64,000 bases of DNA, taken from contig DASW01000001.1 in the NCBI GenBank assembly GCA_002503985.1, forward strand, positions 1 through 64,000, given 5' to 3'. Each line of letters starts with the position of its first letter. Position 1 is the stretch's first letter. Both the position numbers and the translations under genes were made by a program. This DNA comes from Thermoplasmata archaeon UBA61. Lineage in GTDB: Archaea > Thermoplasmatota > Thermoplasmata > Lutacidiplasmatales > UBA184. The notes under the pieces were generated by a model. That model was not told the DNA's origin. It did no database searches and worked only from the letters and a program-made list of their open reading frames with translations. This document shows positions 26,773 through 36,077 of the stretch, piece by piece.

Positions 26773-27032
26773 GCGGAGCCACGTGGGACCCGGTACGCCT
26801 TGCCCGATGCCTGAATCCGTAGGGCTGCTGATCCAGGTGCGCGGGTGAGTAGGGTCATCCTATCTTCACGTTGTTTCCCTGCCTGGGAACTCTGTCTTTC
26901 CACGGTACTCTCCAACCACACCGTGGCACCGGCAACGGAAGAAGCTCGTTTCATCGATTAAAGCCTCTCAGGATCGCCAGAGGCGTATGGGAATCCCATG
27001 AAGACCCGCCCTCGGTAGACGTTTCGGTCGCC
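26773..27032. other. Gap between two minus-strand surface genes
   Basis: About 260 bases with more A/T than nearby coding sequence. A short 70-codon frame on the minus strand crosses into the glycosyltransferase gene, but I do not believe it is a gene. No RNA recognised. Confidence 0.35.
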
Positions 27033-29090
27033 TCATGGGAAACAGCCGGTCTGATTGACTTCGGGAACGAACGAGAAAACTCGGGCGTCGCCGGAGCTGA
27101 ATAGCGAGGAAAAGTCCGGGGAAACAAGCAAAGGAGTGCCCACAAACGAAGGATACGAGACTGAAGTCTGGCCGGTGACGAAGATCTCCGTGACTCCCAA
27201 GCTCTGGAGGGCGCTCTGAGTGGTCGAGGAGTATTCACCGGCCGTCAGATTGGAGATTGCAATCACGTAGGCCTGATTCGTTGGCACTGGGTTCATGGGG
27301 AATACCAGGTGAACATTACTGTACTCCGGGAGGAATTGGCCCGAAGACCCCGGTGCGACTAGCACTGAAGAGCACGAAGGGAGGTGGCTCCCAATCCATT
27401 CCATCACGGCTACGTCTCCTATCGTAACGTTCGAGGTCTTTCCGACGTTCTGTTGGATGAGCGAGGGCCCATCGGCAAGGGTGAGCCAAGCGCCCGTAGA
27501 GAGAGGAATCACGAGGACAAGGACCGCCACGATTCCGACGACCGTTCGGACTCTGTGTGCTCTCGGAATCCGCCGTGCACGCGATGGCGGTGAGCCCGTC
27601 TCGTCCTGTGGTGGCGGTAGTGACCGAGACTGAGACGGGAGGCGCCCCGCTAGCGCGCTCAACCCCAAGGCCAGGGGGAAGACGCACCCAGCCGAGAAGA
27701 AGAGGAAGAGCAGGATCGACGACTGGTCGAGGTTGGTGACACTTCGGATGTCCGAAGCTACGGGTCCGGGGAGCGCAGTGAATAGGAGAACTCCAGTCAG
27801 GACGAACATTGCCGCCGTTCCGACCCACAGGTCGGACGCGAAGCGAGAGAGAGGTAGGAACCGAGGCCTGTTGGGGTCCCGCACGAGAGCCCAGGCCGCG
27901 AGGACCAGGCCGACGACCAGCAGGACCTGGAGCTCGAAGCTCAACCAACCAAGGGGGGACATTTTGTCCTTCCAGGCAACCAGCGGGTCGAGCTCGCCTT
28001 CGATCAACCGCTGGTTCAGGGTCCCGAACTCGCTGCCCGGGGTGTATCCCGACCCGCCGTACACTACCCAGGCGACCACGCTTCGGAGGGTGAAGAGGAC
28101 CTCGAACCCCGCGACGATGGCCGCGCGTCCGAGCCAGGAGACGAGGGCGTTCGCGTCCCTCCAATGAGTCGCGATTGCAAACGCCAGCACGAGGACGATG
28201 AGGGCTTCGCCGGCGGCGAGGCTCAGGGAGGCAAGGACCCCGGCCAGCAGCCCGAAGGCGAGGACCTGGCTCACGGCAATACGTTCGATCCGAACAAAGG
28301 CCGGGACGAGGGCGAGCGCGAGGAGGAACAGCGGTAGGGCGAAGGCGAAATCGTACGAACCTCCGGTGTAGAATCGTGGCCAGCTCGCGACGAGACCAAA
28401 GAAGGCGGCGAACAGAAGTCCCATCCATCGGCCAGAGGTGGATGAGCCGCCACCCCAGCGCGCCCCCCAAACGTACGCGGCAGGCACCGTGAGACTGAGG
28501 AAGAGAGGCGGCAACAGCACGGGCGTTTGGACAACGGGCCAGCCGAGGATCAGAACGGGCAGCGTCATCCAGACCGTGGTGGCCAGGGGATAGATGACCG
28601 GGGCGGAGGCGAACGGAGAAAGAGTGGTCGGCAGAGTCCCGTTACGGAGGGTTAGGTTCATCCACAGCGCGGTGACGCTGCCGTCCCACGCGTTCGGGAA
28701 CGGGTGGTTCCAGATTGGAACAACCTCGAAGACGAGAAGGCCCAAGAACCCGAGACCTAAGACAATCGCCGTGGGGGTGAGGACGAAGGCGGCCCCCGCT
28801 CGCAATCCTCGCCCTTTGTCCCAGAACGCGAAGAGCCCGTAGACCACGGCCCCGAGCGCCAGAACAACCACAACCAGCGGGGCTCCGTAGACCGGGACCG
28901 GAATTGAGACAATTACGAAGATGAGGGCACCCGCGGCGTAGAACGCGATGAGAAGACGTTCGATAATCGACAAGCGGAAGGTACGTCCCAGGATTCGCTC
29001 GACGCCCTTCAGGAGGGCGAGACCCGTCGGAAGGAGTGCAACCAGGAGAAGCAAGCTTCCCCCGACCACCTCGCCGGGAGATGCCGGCAC
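27033..29090 (-). CDS. Polytopic membrane protein, GT-C-like, function unknown
   Basis: About 685 residues with roughly twelve to fourteen hydrophobic segments in the first 520 residues, then a basic cytoplasmic-type linker (SRARRIPRAHRVR), one more membrane span and a C-terminal domain of about 120 residues. The overall layout, with NHPFPNAWDGSVTALWMNL in an early loop, resembles GT-C mannosyltransferase-like or DUF6541-type proteins, but I do not recognise a defining motif. The GTG at 29090 is preferred, since a TATA-like element lies just before it; TTG at 29117 is also possible. Confidence 0.6.
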   Translation of the reverse strand: MPASPGEVVGGSLLLLVALLPTGLALLKGVERILGRTFRLSIIERLLIAFYAAGALIFVIVSIPVPVYGAPLVVVVLALGAVVYGLFAFWDKGRGLRAGAAFVLTPTAIVLGLGFLGLLVFEVVPIWNHPFPNAWDGSVTALWMNLTLRNGTLPTTLSPFASAPVIYPLATTVWMTLPVLILGWPVVQTPVLLPPLFLSLTVPAAYVWGARWGGGSSTSGRWMGLLFAAFFGLVASWPRFYTGGSYDFAFALPLFLLALALVPAFVRIERIAVSQVLAFGLLAGVLASLSLAAGEALIVLVLAFAIATHWRDANALVSWLGRAAIVAGFEVLFTLRSVVAWVVYGGSGYTPGSEFGTLNQRLIEGELDPLVAWKDKMSPLGWLSFELQVLLVVGLVLAAWALVRDPNRPRFLPLSRFASDLWVGTAAMFVLTGVLLFTALPGPVASDIRSVTNLDQSSILLFLFFSAGCVFPLALGLSALAGRLPSQSRSLPPPQDETGSPPSRARRIPRAHRVRTVVGIVAVLVLVIPLSTGAWLTLADGPSLIQQNVGKTSNVTIGDVAVMEWIGSHLPSCSSVLVAPGSSGQFLPEYSNVHLVFPMNPVPTNQAYVIAISNLTAGEYSSTTQSALQSLGVTEIFVTGQTSVSYPSFVGTPLLVSPDFSSLFSSGDARVFSFVPEVNQTGCFP

Positions 29091-29362
29091 GGCGTCTCCG
29101 AGTCGACCCGAGCACAAATACCCGTCGAACCCGGCGCCCTCTCAGGTCCGCTGCAGGTCGGAGGTCCCTGCGGAGTACGGCCAAGGGGTCGGACGATCTC
29201 GGGGCACAATCGCGAATCGGTCGAGTGTTCGCCCGCATCTACGGACCTATTAAGGGTCCCCTTTTCCCATGCCGATGGCTACGTCTTCCGGAATCCGACG
29301 TTCACGATTCGAGGACGCCGAACGGCCCGGAACGGTCGATGTAGGGCCTGAGATCCCAGGGG

Positions 29363-31678
29363 GTGGTTGAGGCGGAGCGGGAGCGCATCGAGATTCGCGT
29401 CCGGGGCACTGTTCAGGGTGTCGGCTTCCGGCCGTTCGTCTACCGACTTGCTCGGGAGTTGGGAGCAGTCGGTTGGGTGCTGAACGACACACAAGGTGTG
29501 CTGATTCAGGCCGAGGGATCTCAGCCAATACTTGAGGAGTTCCTCCGTCGCCTGACCGTCGAGGCGCCCCCACTCGCAGTGGTCGAATCGGTCGAGTCAA
29601 AACCTGTGCCCTGCTCCACCGAGGAAAGTTTCAGAGTGCTGGCCAGCCCTCCCGCGGGTTCCCGACAGACGGTAGTGCCCCCCGACGTGGGGACGTGCCC
29701 TGACTGCCTCAGAGAGATGTGGGACCCGACCGACCGACGATTTCGCTACCCGTTCCTGAACTGCACGAACTGCGGTCCTCGCTACTCGATCATCGAAAGC
29801 CTTCCGTACGACCGTCCCCGGACCTCGATGAAACAGTTCGAGATGTGCCCGGCCTGTGACGAAGAGTACCGCGACCCGGGCAATCGACGCTTTCACGCGC
29901 AGCCGACCGCTTGCCCGACGTGTGGTCCGGCTCTCACCTTCGAAGCATCGGACGGAGTCGCTCTCGCCACGAAGGGGAGAGTGATCGAAGAAGCGACGGG
30001 CTGGTTGAAAGAAGGAAGGATTCTCGCTCTCAAGGGGATTGGCGGGTTTCAGCTTCTCGCCGACGCCACGAACGAGGAGGCTGTCCACCGGCTTCGGGCC
30101 CGCAAGCAACGCGGACGGAAGCCGTTCGCTGTCATGTTCCCGAGCATCGCGTCGGCAGAATCGGTCGTGGAGGTGGACTCCCTCGCGAAGAGCGTTCTCG
30201 AGTCCCCGGCGAGCCCGATCGTGCTGCTGAACGGACGCGCGGAGTCGAAGACGCTGGCCCCGTCCGTGGCACCGCAGAACCCCCGGGTGGGCGTGATGCT
30301 CCCGTACTCTCCGCTCCACCATCTGCTGCTCCGCGAGGTGGCTTTGCCGCTCGTGGCGACCAGCGGCAACCTCTCGGACGAGCCGATTTGCATCGACAAC
30401 GGCGAGGCCCGGGAACGGCTGAGGACCCTGGCCGACGGGTTCGTGGTCCACGACCGGTCGATCGTTCGACCGGTCGATGATTCCGTGACCCAGATTCTTC
30501 GAGGGCGCTTGCAGATCCTCCGTCGCGCCCGCGGCTACGCTCCCCTAGCCATCTCAGCTGGCCGCCAACTGCCCGCGACGCTCGGGGTCGGTCCCCAGCT
30601 CAAGAGCACAATCGCGGTGTCGCTCGGAGACCGGGTCATCGTCAGCCAGCATCTTGGGGACCTGGACAACGCCGAGACGTACGCCGCCTTCCGAAGGGCG
30701 GTCGACGACCTCCGACAGTTCTACGATTGGTCGCCTGAACTTGTTGCGCACGACATGCATCCGGAGTACCTTTCGACTCGCTACGCCCTCGAGATCGGTC
30801 TGCCCACGCTGGCGGTCCAACACCACTACGCGCACGTCCTTTCCTGCCTCGTGGACGCCGAGGTCGAACCGCCAGTCCTTGGGGTCGCCTGGGACGGGAC
30901 CGGCTACGGGACCGACGGTACCATCTGGGGCGGCGAGTTCCTTCGGGTCGACGCAAACGACTTCGAGCGCTTAGGCCATCTCCGCACCTTCCCCTTGGCC
31001 GGAGGGGACACCGCAGTCCGTGAACCCCGCCGCTCCGCGGCCGGCCTTCTTTTCGAACTAGGAGGAGAACGTGCGCTCGAAGAGGGCGGAGCCGCGCTCG
31101 CGCCTTTCGACCGCGTGGAGGGACCGGTCGTCCGGGCGATGCTCCGTCGGTCCCTCCAAGTTGTTCGCACCAGCAGCGCGGGCCGCCTCTTCGACGGGGT
31201 CGCCTCGCTTCTCGGCCTGGTCCAGCGGAGCGACTTCGAAGGGGAAGCGGCGATGGCGCTCGAGTTCGCCGCTGGGGAGATTTTGCCCAACTCTCCCGAA
31301 GCGGCTCCCTACCCGTATGGGGTGACCCGGGAGAACGGTGCGTTCGTTCTCGACTGGGGCCCGATGGTCGAAGCAGTCTTCGCCGAGCGACAGCACGTTC
31401 GGATGGCGGCCGCGCGCTTCCATGTGACGCTCGCGACGGGCATCGCCGACATCGCCCGAAAGGTGGGAGAGCCGCGGGTCGTGCTGACCGGAGGCTGCTT
31501 CCAAAACCGTCTCCTGACGGAACTGACCTTGGACCGACTATCGGAGGCGGGATTGGAACCCGTCTGGCACTCGCGCATTCCTCCCAACGACGGGGGAATA
31601 TCGGTAGGTCAAGTCTGGGCAGCCGCGCGAGTTAAGACCCCTACCCGCATCGGTACCCCATCTTCGGCGCCGGAATAG
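29363..31678 (+). CDS. hypF: Hydrogenase maturation carbamoyltransferase HypF
   Basis: Transfers the carbamoyl group of carbamoyl phosphate, via carbamoyl-AMP, to the C-terminal Cys of HypE to make the cyanide ligands of NiFe hydrogenase. 771 residues with all domains: acylphosphatase (RGTVQGVGFRPFVYRLA near residue 13), paired zinc fingers (CPDCLREM, CTNCGPRYS, CPACDEEY, CPTCG, about 110-190), YrdC-like (about 205-390) and Kae1-like part with QHHYAHVLSCLVD and VLGVAWDGTGYGTDGTIWGGE. GTG at 29363 is the first start after an in-frame stop. First gene of hypFCDE. Confidence 0.96.
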   Translation: MVEAERERIEIRVRGTVQGVGFRPFVYRLARELGAVGWVLNDTQGVLIQAEGSQPILEEFLRRLTVEAPPLAVVESVESKPVPCSTEESFRVLASPPAGSRQTVVPPDVGTCPDCLREMWDPTDRRFRYPFLNCTNCGPRYSIIESLPYDRPRTSMKQFEMCPACDEEYRDPGNRRFHAQPTACPTCGPALTFEASDGVALATKGRVIEEATGWLKEGRILALKGIGGFQLLADATNEEAVHRLRARKQRGRKPFAVMFPSIASAESVVEVDSLAKSVLESPASPIVLLNGRAESKTLAPSVAPQNPRVGVMLPYSPLHHLLLREVALPLVATSGNLSDEPICIDNGEARERLRTLADGFVVHDRSIVRPVDDSVTQILRGRLQILRRARGYAPLAISAGRQLPATLGVGPQLKSTIAVSLGDRVIVSQHLGDLDNAETYAAFRRAVDDLRQFYDWSPELVAHDMHPEYLSTRYALEIGLPTLAVQHHYAHVLSCLVDAEVEPPVLGVAWDGTGYGTDGTIWGGEFLRVDANDFERLGHLRTFPLAGGDTAVREPRRSAAGLLFELGGERALEEGGAALAPFDRVEGPVVRAMLRRSLQVVRTSSAGRLFDGVASLLGLVQRSDFEGEAAMALEFAAGEILPNSPEAAPYPYGVTRENGAFVLDWGPMVEAVFAERQHVRMAAARFHVTLATGIADIARKVGEPRVVLTGGCFQNRLLTELTLDRLSEAGLEPVWHSRIPPNDGGISVGQVWAAARVKTPTRIGTPSSAPE

Positions 31679-31691
31679 GCCGGAGGGAACA

Positions 31692-31967
31692 ATGTGCCTT
31701 GCAATCCCCGGACGCGTTGAGAGCATCGACCCCGCCGACCCGACCCTGAGGATGGCCCGGGTCCGCTTCGGGGGGATCGTCAAGCAGGTCAGCCTCGCCT
31801 ACACGCCTGAGGCCGCCGTCGGGGACTACGTCATCGTGCACGTCGGGTTCGCCATCAGCCGCCTCAACGAGGCGGAAGCGCAGCGGGTGTTCGAGTACGC
31901 CCGTCAGATCGGCGAGCTCGAGCAGCTCAAGGACGGCTCTACCGCCGGGGGCGCTCCCGTCCGATGA
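31692..31967 (+). CDS. hypC: Hydrogenase maturation chaperone HypC
   Basis: Small chaperone that carries the Fe(CN)2CO unit with HypD and binds the hydrogenase large subunit. 91 residues; starts MCLAIPGRV, with the essential Cys2. The C-terminal half has the usual GDYVIVHVGFAISRLNEAEA block. It starts 13 bases after hypF, and its stop overlaps the hypD ATG by 4 bases. Confidence 0.96.
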   Translation: MCLAIPGRVESIDPADPTLRMARVRFGGIVKQVSLAYTPEAAVGDYVIVHVGFAISRLNEAEAQRVFEYARQIGELEQLKDGSTAGGAPVR

Positions 31968-33097
31968 AGTACTTGGACGAGTACCGCGACGCGGCCACCG
32001 CGCGGACCTACGCCGAAGCAATCGCACGGATGACCACCCGCCCGTGGACGATCATGGAGGTCTGCGGAGGCCAGACCCATGCGATTGTCCGGTTCGGGAT
32101 TGACACGCTTCTCCCGCCGCAGATCTCCCTGCTGCACGGTCCCGGCTGCCCGGTCTGCGTCACTCCTCTCGAAGTGCTCGACCAGGCTGTCGATATCGCC
32201 GCGCGACCCAACGTGATCTTCTGCTCCTTCGGGGACATGTTGCGGGTTCCCGGCTCCCAGAGCGACCTCTTCCAGGTCAAGTCGAACGGGGGTGACGTCC
32301 GGATCGTCTACTCTCCCGTGGATGCCGTCCAGGTCGCCCGAGAGAACCCGGAGAAGGAGGTCGTCTTCCTCGCCGTGGGCTTCGAGACAACGGCTCCCGC
32401 CAACGCCATGGCGGTCCACCGGGCCAAGGAGGAGGGGATCTCGAACTTCTCGGTCCTCGTCTCGCACGTCCTCGTCCCGCCCGCGATGGAGGCGATCCTG
32501 AGCTCCCGCCACAATCGGGTGCAGGGATTCCTGGCCGCGGGCCACGTCTGCACCGTGATGGGCTACACGGAGTACGAACCGCTCGCCCGCCGCTACCACG
32601 TCCCGATCGTGGTCACCGGCTTCGAACCCCTCGACATCCTCCAGGGGGTCTACCTGTGCGTGCGCCAGCTCGAGGAGGGACGTGCGGAGGTCGAGAACCA
32701 GTACTCCCGCTCCGTGCGTAGAGAGGGCAACCAACCGGCCCAGGAGCTGATCCGGGAGGTCTTCACCGTCGTGCCGCGGAAGTGGCGAGGGATCGGGGAG
32801 ATCCCCGCGAGCGGCCTCGGACTGGCCCCGCCGTACGCGGCGTTCGACGCCGCCAAAAGGTTCCAGGTCGACTCTCATCACGCGGAGGAGAACCCGGAGT
32901 GCATCTCGGGGCTCGTTCTCCAAGGGATCAAGAAACCCCAGGAGTGCCCGGCGTTCGGAACCAAGTGCACGCCGACCCACCCCCTCGGGGCGACCATGGT
33001 CTCCTCGGAAGGGGCGTGCGCCGCCTACTACAAGTACCGACGCCACGAGACCGTGGAGCCGTCCCCATCGGCCGCCGTCGGAGGCGCCGCGCCATGA
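31964..33097 (+). CDS. hypD: Hydrogenase maturation protein HypD
   Basis: Iron-sulfur scaffold on which the Fe(CN)2CO group is built together with HypC. 377 residues. MEVCGGQTHAIVRFGI, LLHGPGCPVCVTP, HVCTVMG and the late cluster-binding stretch NPECISGLVLQGIKKPQECPAFGTKCTPTHPLG contain the conserved cysteines. ATG overlaps the hypC stop, and its TGA overlaps the hypE ATG at 33094, so the four genes are translationally linked. Confidence 0.96.
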   Translation: MKYLDEYRDAATARTYAEAIARMTTRPWTIMEVCGGQTHAIVRFGIDTLLPPQISLLHGPGCPVCVTPLEVLDQAVDIAARPNVIFCSFGDMLRVPGSQSDLFQVKSNGGDVRIVYSPVDAVQVARENPEKEVVFLAVGFETTAPANAMAVHRAKEEGISNFSVLVSHVLVPPAMEAILSSRHNRVQGFLAAGHVCTVMGYTEYEPLARRYHVPIVVTGFEPLDILQGVYLCVRQLEEGRAEVENQYSRSVRREGNQPAQELIREVFTVVPRKWRGIGEIPASGLGLAPPYAAFDAAKRFQVDSHHAEENPECISGLVLQGIKKPQECPAFGTKCTPTHPLGATMVSSEGACAAYYKYRRHETVEPSPSAAVGGAAP

Positions 33098-34134
33098 TCG
33101 AGGATTTCGCCCTCCAATGCCCGATCCCGCTCGACGACAACCCGACCGTCCAGATGGGCCACGGGGGCGGGGGACGCATGACCCGCGACCTCATCGAGAA
33201 GATCTTCCTGCCCGCCTTCACCAACGACCTGCTCGCTCCCCTGCACGACGGAGCGATCTTGCCCCCGGTCGGAGGAAGACTGGCTTTCACTACCGATTCG
33301 TTTGTGGTGCGGCCGATATTCTTCCGGGGAGGGGACCTCGGCAGCCTCGCCGTCAACGGCACGGTGAACGACCTCGCGATGTGCGGGGCCCGTCCCCTCT
33401 ACCTGAGCGCCGGGTTCATCCTCGAGGAAGGACTTCCCATCAAGGACCTCTGGCGGGTCGTCCGCTCGATGGCGGACGCCGCCGCAGCCGCTGGGGTCCG
33501 GGTCGTTACAGGCGACACCAAGGTCGTCGACAAGGGCCACGGCGACGGGATCTTCATCAACACCGCCGGGGTCGGCGTCATCGAGACCCGCCTCACGATC
33601 GGGCCGATGAGCGTGCGGCCGGGCGATGCTATCCTCCTCAACGGCGACATCGGTCGCCACGGGATCGCCGTGATGGCCGAGCGGGAAGGGCTCGAGTTCG
33701 AATCCGACATCTCGAGCGACTGCGCCCCGCTCAACGGTCCGGTCTTGGCACTTCTCGACGGCGGGGTCGAGGTACACTGCCTGCGTGACCTCACCCGCGG
33801 CGGGCTCACGAGCGCGCTCATCGAGATCAGCGAGTCGGCGAACCTCCCGATGCGGGTCGAAGAGGAGACCGTGAGCGTCCAGGACGGGGTTCGGGGGGCC
33901 TGCGAGATCCTCGGTCTGGAACCGTTCTCGGTCGCGAACGAGGGTCGGTTCATCGCCTTCGTGCCGGCGGGAGAGGCGGAGACCGCCCTCCGGTTGCTCG
34001 GCTCAGGCGCGGCGGTCATCGGTGCGGTCGACCCGCCCGGGAACCAGCCCCCGCTGGTCCGGGTGCGAACGTCGCTCGGCACGAGCCGCATCCTGGACCT
34101 ACCCAGCGGGGAACAGCTCCCCCGGATCTGCTAG
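33094..34134 (+). CDS. hypE: Hydrogenase maturation protein HypE
   Basis: PurM-like ATPase that dehydrates the thiocarbamate on its own C-terminal Cys to thiocyanate, the cyanide donor. 346 residues; GHGGGGRMTRDLI near the N-terminus, NGTVNDLAMCGARPLYLSAGFILEEG, VTGDTKVV and the terminal PRIC with the acceptor cysteine as the last residue. The chosen ATG at 33094 overlaps the hypD stop; the frame is open much further upstream but only as a shadow of hypD. hypA and hypB are absent here. Confidence 0.95.
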   Translation: MIEDFALQCPIPLDDNPTVQMGHGGGGRMTRDLIEKIFLPAFTNDLLAPLHDGAILPPVGGRLAFTTDSFVVRPIFFRGGDLGSLAVNGTVNDLAMCGARPLYLSAGFILEEGLPIKDLWRVVRSMADAAAAAGVRVVTGDTKVVDKGHGDGIFINTAGVGVIETRLTIGPMSVRPGDAILLNGDIGRHGIAVMAEREGLEFESDISSDCAPLNGPVLALLDGGVEVHCLRDLTRGGLTSALIEISESANLPMRVEEETVSVQDGVRGACEILGLEPFSVANEGRFIAFVPAGEAETALRLLGSGAAVIGAVDPPGNQPPLVRVRTSLGTSRILDLPSGEQLPRIC

Positions 34135-34189
34135 GGCGGCCTTCGCAGAGGGCCGCCGAGCGGCCCCTGCGACGTACCGGTCGACGGGC

Positions 34190-35110
34190 TCAGCGAGTGT
34201 AGGTGAGCCACGACTCGTACTCGGGTGCTTTCCCGTGGATGGCGGCTTCGTACCGGAGGCGTAGGCGCTTCGTGATCGGGTAGGACCCGGTCCCGATCGG
34301 GCGTCCGTCGACCTCCCGGATGGGCATCACGCCGGCGGCCGAACCGGTGTAGAACAGTTCGTCCGACGTGAACAGCTCCTCCCGGGTGAAATCCGTCCGG
34401 TGGAACGTGAGGTGCTCGTCCTTCAGGAACTGGATGACGCTGTCACGAGTGATCCCTCGGAGGATCCCCGAGCTCGCGGGCGGCGTGCTCACGACGTCCT
34501 TCATCACGCGGAAGATGTTCTCGCCGGGCCCCTCGGCGACCATACCCGAGCCGTTGAGAAGGATCGCCTCGTCATACCCGCTCGAGACCGCCTGCATCTT
34601 GGCGAGCGCCGAGTTCGCATAGTTGGCCGCGCACTTCGCCTGCGGAGGGAGCGAGCGCGAGTCCATCCGCATCCAGCTCGACACGGTCGCGCGGATCCCT
34701 TGGTCGACCCCATCGCCCAGGTACGCGCCCCACACCCAGTTGATGACCGCGACCTGGATCGCGCTCTTCGTCGGGTCGAGCCCCATCTCGCCGTACCCCG
34801 AGAACGCGATCGGTCGGAGGTACGTCTCGGGGATCCCGTTCGCGCGGACGAGGTCGATGCACGCCTGGTCCAGCTCCGAGCGGTTGTAGGGGATCTTCAT
34901 CCGATAGATTTTGGCGCTGTTGAGGAACCGGTCATTGTGTTCGGGGAGACGGAAAATGGCGGGTCCCTTCGGGGTGTCGTGGCACCGGATCCCCTCGAAG
35001 ACGGCGTATCCGTAGTGAAGACCGTGAGTGAGAACGTGGATACGGGCGTCGTCCCAATCCACGAGGCGACCGTCGAGCCAGATCTTCTTGAGCGGGCGGA
35101 TCCCGACCAT
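34190..35110 (-). CDS. ilvE: Branched-chain amino acid aminotransferase
   Basis: PLP fold-type IV aminotransferase, 306 residues. THGLHYGYAVFEGIRCH, LRPIAFSGYGEMGLDP, the PLP-lysine region CAANYANSALAKMQA, EAILLNGSGMVAEGPGENIF and ELFYTGSAAGVMPIREVDGRPIG are those of IlvE, which interconverts Val/Leu/Ile with their 2-oxoacids. ATG at 35110. It is divergent from the 2-oxoacid:ferredoxin oxidoreductase operon, which could use its 2-oxoacids, so the pairing may hint at branched-chain 2-oxoacid metabolism. Confidence 0.94.
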   Translation of the reverse strand: MVGIRPLKKIWLDGRLVDWDDARIHVLTHGLHYGYAVFEGIRCHDTPKGPAIFRLPEHNDRFLNSAKIYRMKIPYNRSELDQACIDLVRANGIPETYLRPIAFSGYGEMGLDPTKSAIQVAVINWVWGAYLGDGVDQGIRATVSSWMRMDSRSLPPQAKCAANYANSALAKMQAVSSGYDEAILLNGSGMVAEGPGENIFRVMKDVVSTPPASSGILRGITRDSVIQFLKDEHLTFHRTDFTREELFTSDELFYTGSAAGVMPIREVDGRPIGTGSYPITKRLRLRYEAAIHGKAPEYESWLTYTR

Positions 35111-35170
35111 GGGAAATCGGACGCGCGGACCCCGAATTAACTGAGCGTCAACCCGGCCTCACCTGCGGCT

Positions 35171-35180
35171 CATTAACTAT
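35171..35180 (+). promoter_or_regulatory. TATA-like element of the oxidoreductase operon
   Basis: cattaactat lies 30-40 bases before the ATG at 35210, compatible with a short leader. Confidence 0.35.
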
Positions 35181-35209
35181 GCAACGGGCTAGTTGATGTG
35201 GGGTTGCCC

Positions 35210-36064
35210 ATGATCGAAATTCGCTTCCACGGTCGGGGTGGCCAAGGCGCCGTCCTCGCCTCTGAAATGCTCTCTCAGGCCGCCTTCATTGACGGCAAGG
35301 TTCCTCAGAGCTTCCCGTTCTTCGGCGTCGAGCGCCGGGGCGCCCCGGTCACCGCGTTCTTCCGGGTCGACGACCACCTGATTCAGATCCGCACCTCGAT
35401 CACTCAGCCCGACATCGTGGTCGTTCTCGACCCGGGTCTCCTCAAGGTGATCCCGGTCGCGGACGGTCTCCGCCCCGGCGGCCTCATGCTCGTGAACTCC
35501 CGCCGTCCCCCGGCGGAGATCGAGGCGCCCCCTGGGGCGCGCCGGGCGACCGTCGATGCTTCGCGGATCGCGCTCGCGCACGGCCTGGGGTCGAAGACGA
35601 TGCCGGTCGTGAACACGGTCATCCTCGGCGCGCTCGCGCGCGCGAGCGGCGTCGTTTCGCTCGAGGCGATCTCGGCGGCGATCGAGAAGTACGCCCCGGC
35701 GAAACCGGCCCAGAACCGGGATGCCGCGATCGAAGGGTACGGCGCGGTCCGGACCATCGACCCCACCACCTCTCCGGTCCCGCCGGTCCCGAAGGTACCT
35801 CACCCCCTTCCTCCCCTCCCGGAGGGTCCGATCGCCTCCCGACCGACCACGAGCATCCACACATCGTCCTGGCGCACGCTGACGCCGGTGATCCACCTCG
35901 CGCACTGCACGAAGTGCAACTTCTGCTGGAAGTTCTGCCCCGACGATGCGATCGGGTTCGACGACCAGGGGTTCCCCGTGATCAAACTCGATTACTGCAA
36001 AGGGTGCGGGATCTGCGCGGAAGAATGCCCGCCGAAGACGATCGAGATGATCTCGGAGGACTGA
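35210..36064 (+). CDS. 2-oxoacid:ferredoxin oxidoreductase, fused gamma and delta subunits
   Basis: 284 residues. Residues 1-185 are the gamma subunit ([20 protein letters not shown]...[18 protein letters not shown]). After a Pro-rich linker (about 188-205) comes a delta ferredoxin domain with two 4Fe-4S motifs, [17 protein letters not shown] from about C233 and [14 protein letters not shown] from about C263. In many archaea these are separate genes. With alpha and beta downstream it forms a four-domain enzyme that oxidises pyruvate or a related 2-oxoacid to the acyl-CoA, reducing ferredoxin. ATG 35210 preferred to GTG 35198. Confidence 0.92.
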
Positions 36065-36077
36065 AGGAGGGTTCGAG

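Noticed and set aside
26742..26954. 70-codon minus-strand ORF before the glycosyltransferase
   Set aside because: Overlaps the next gene's start, has no recognisable domain, and its AT-rich box is directly against the ATG, too close for a promoter.
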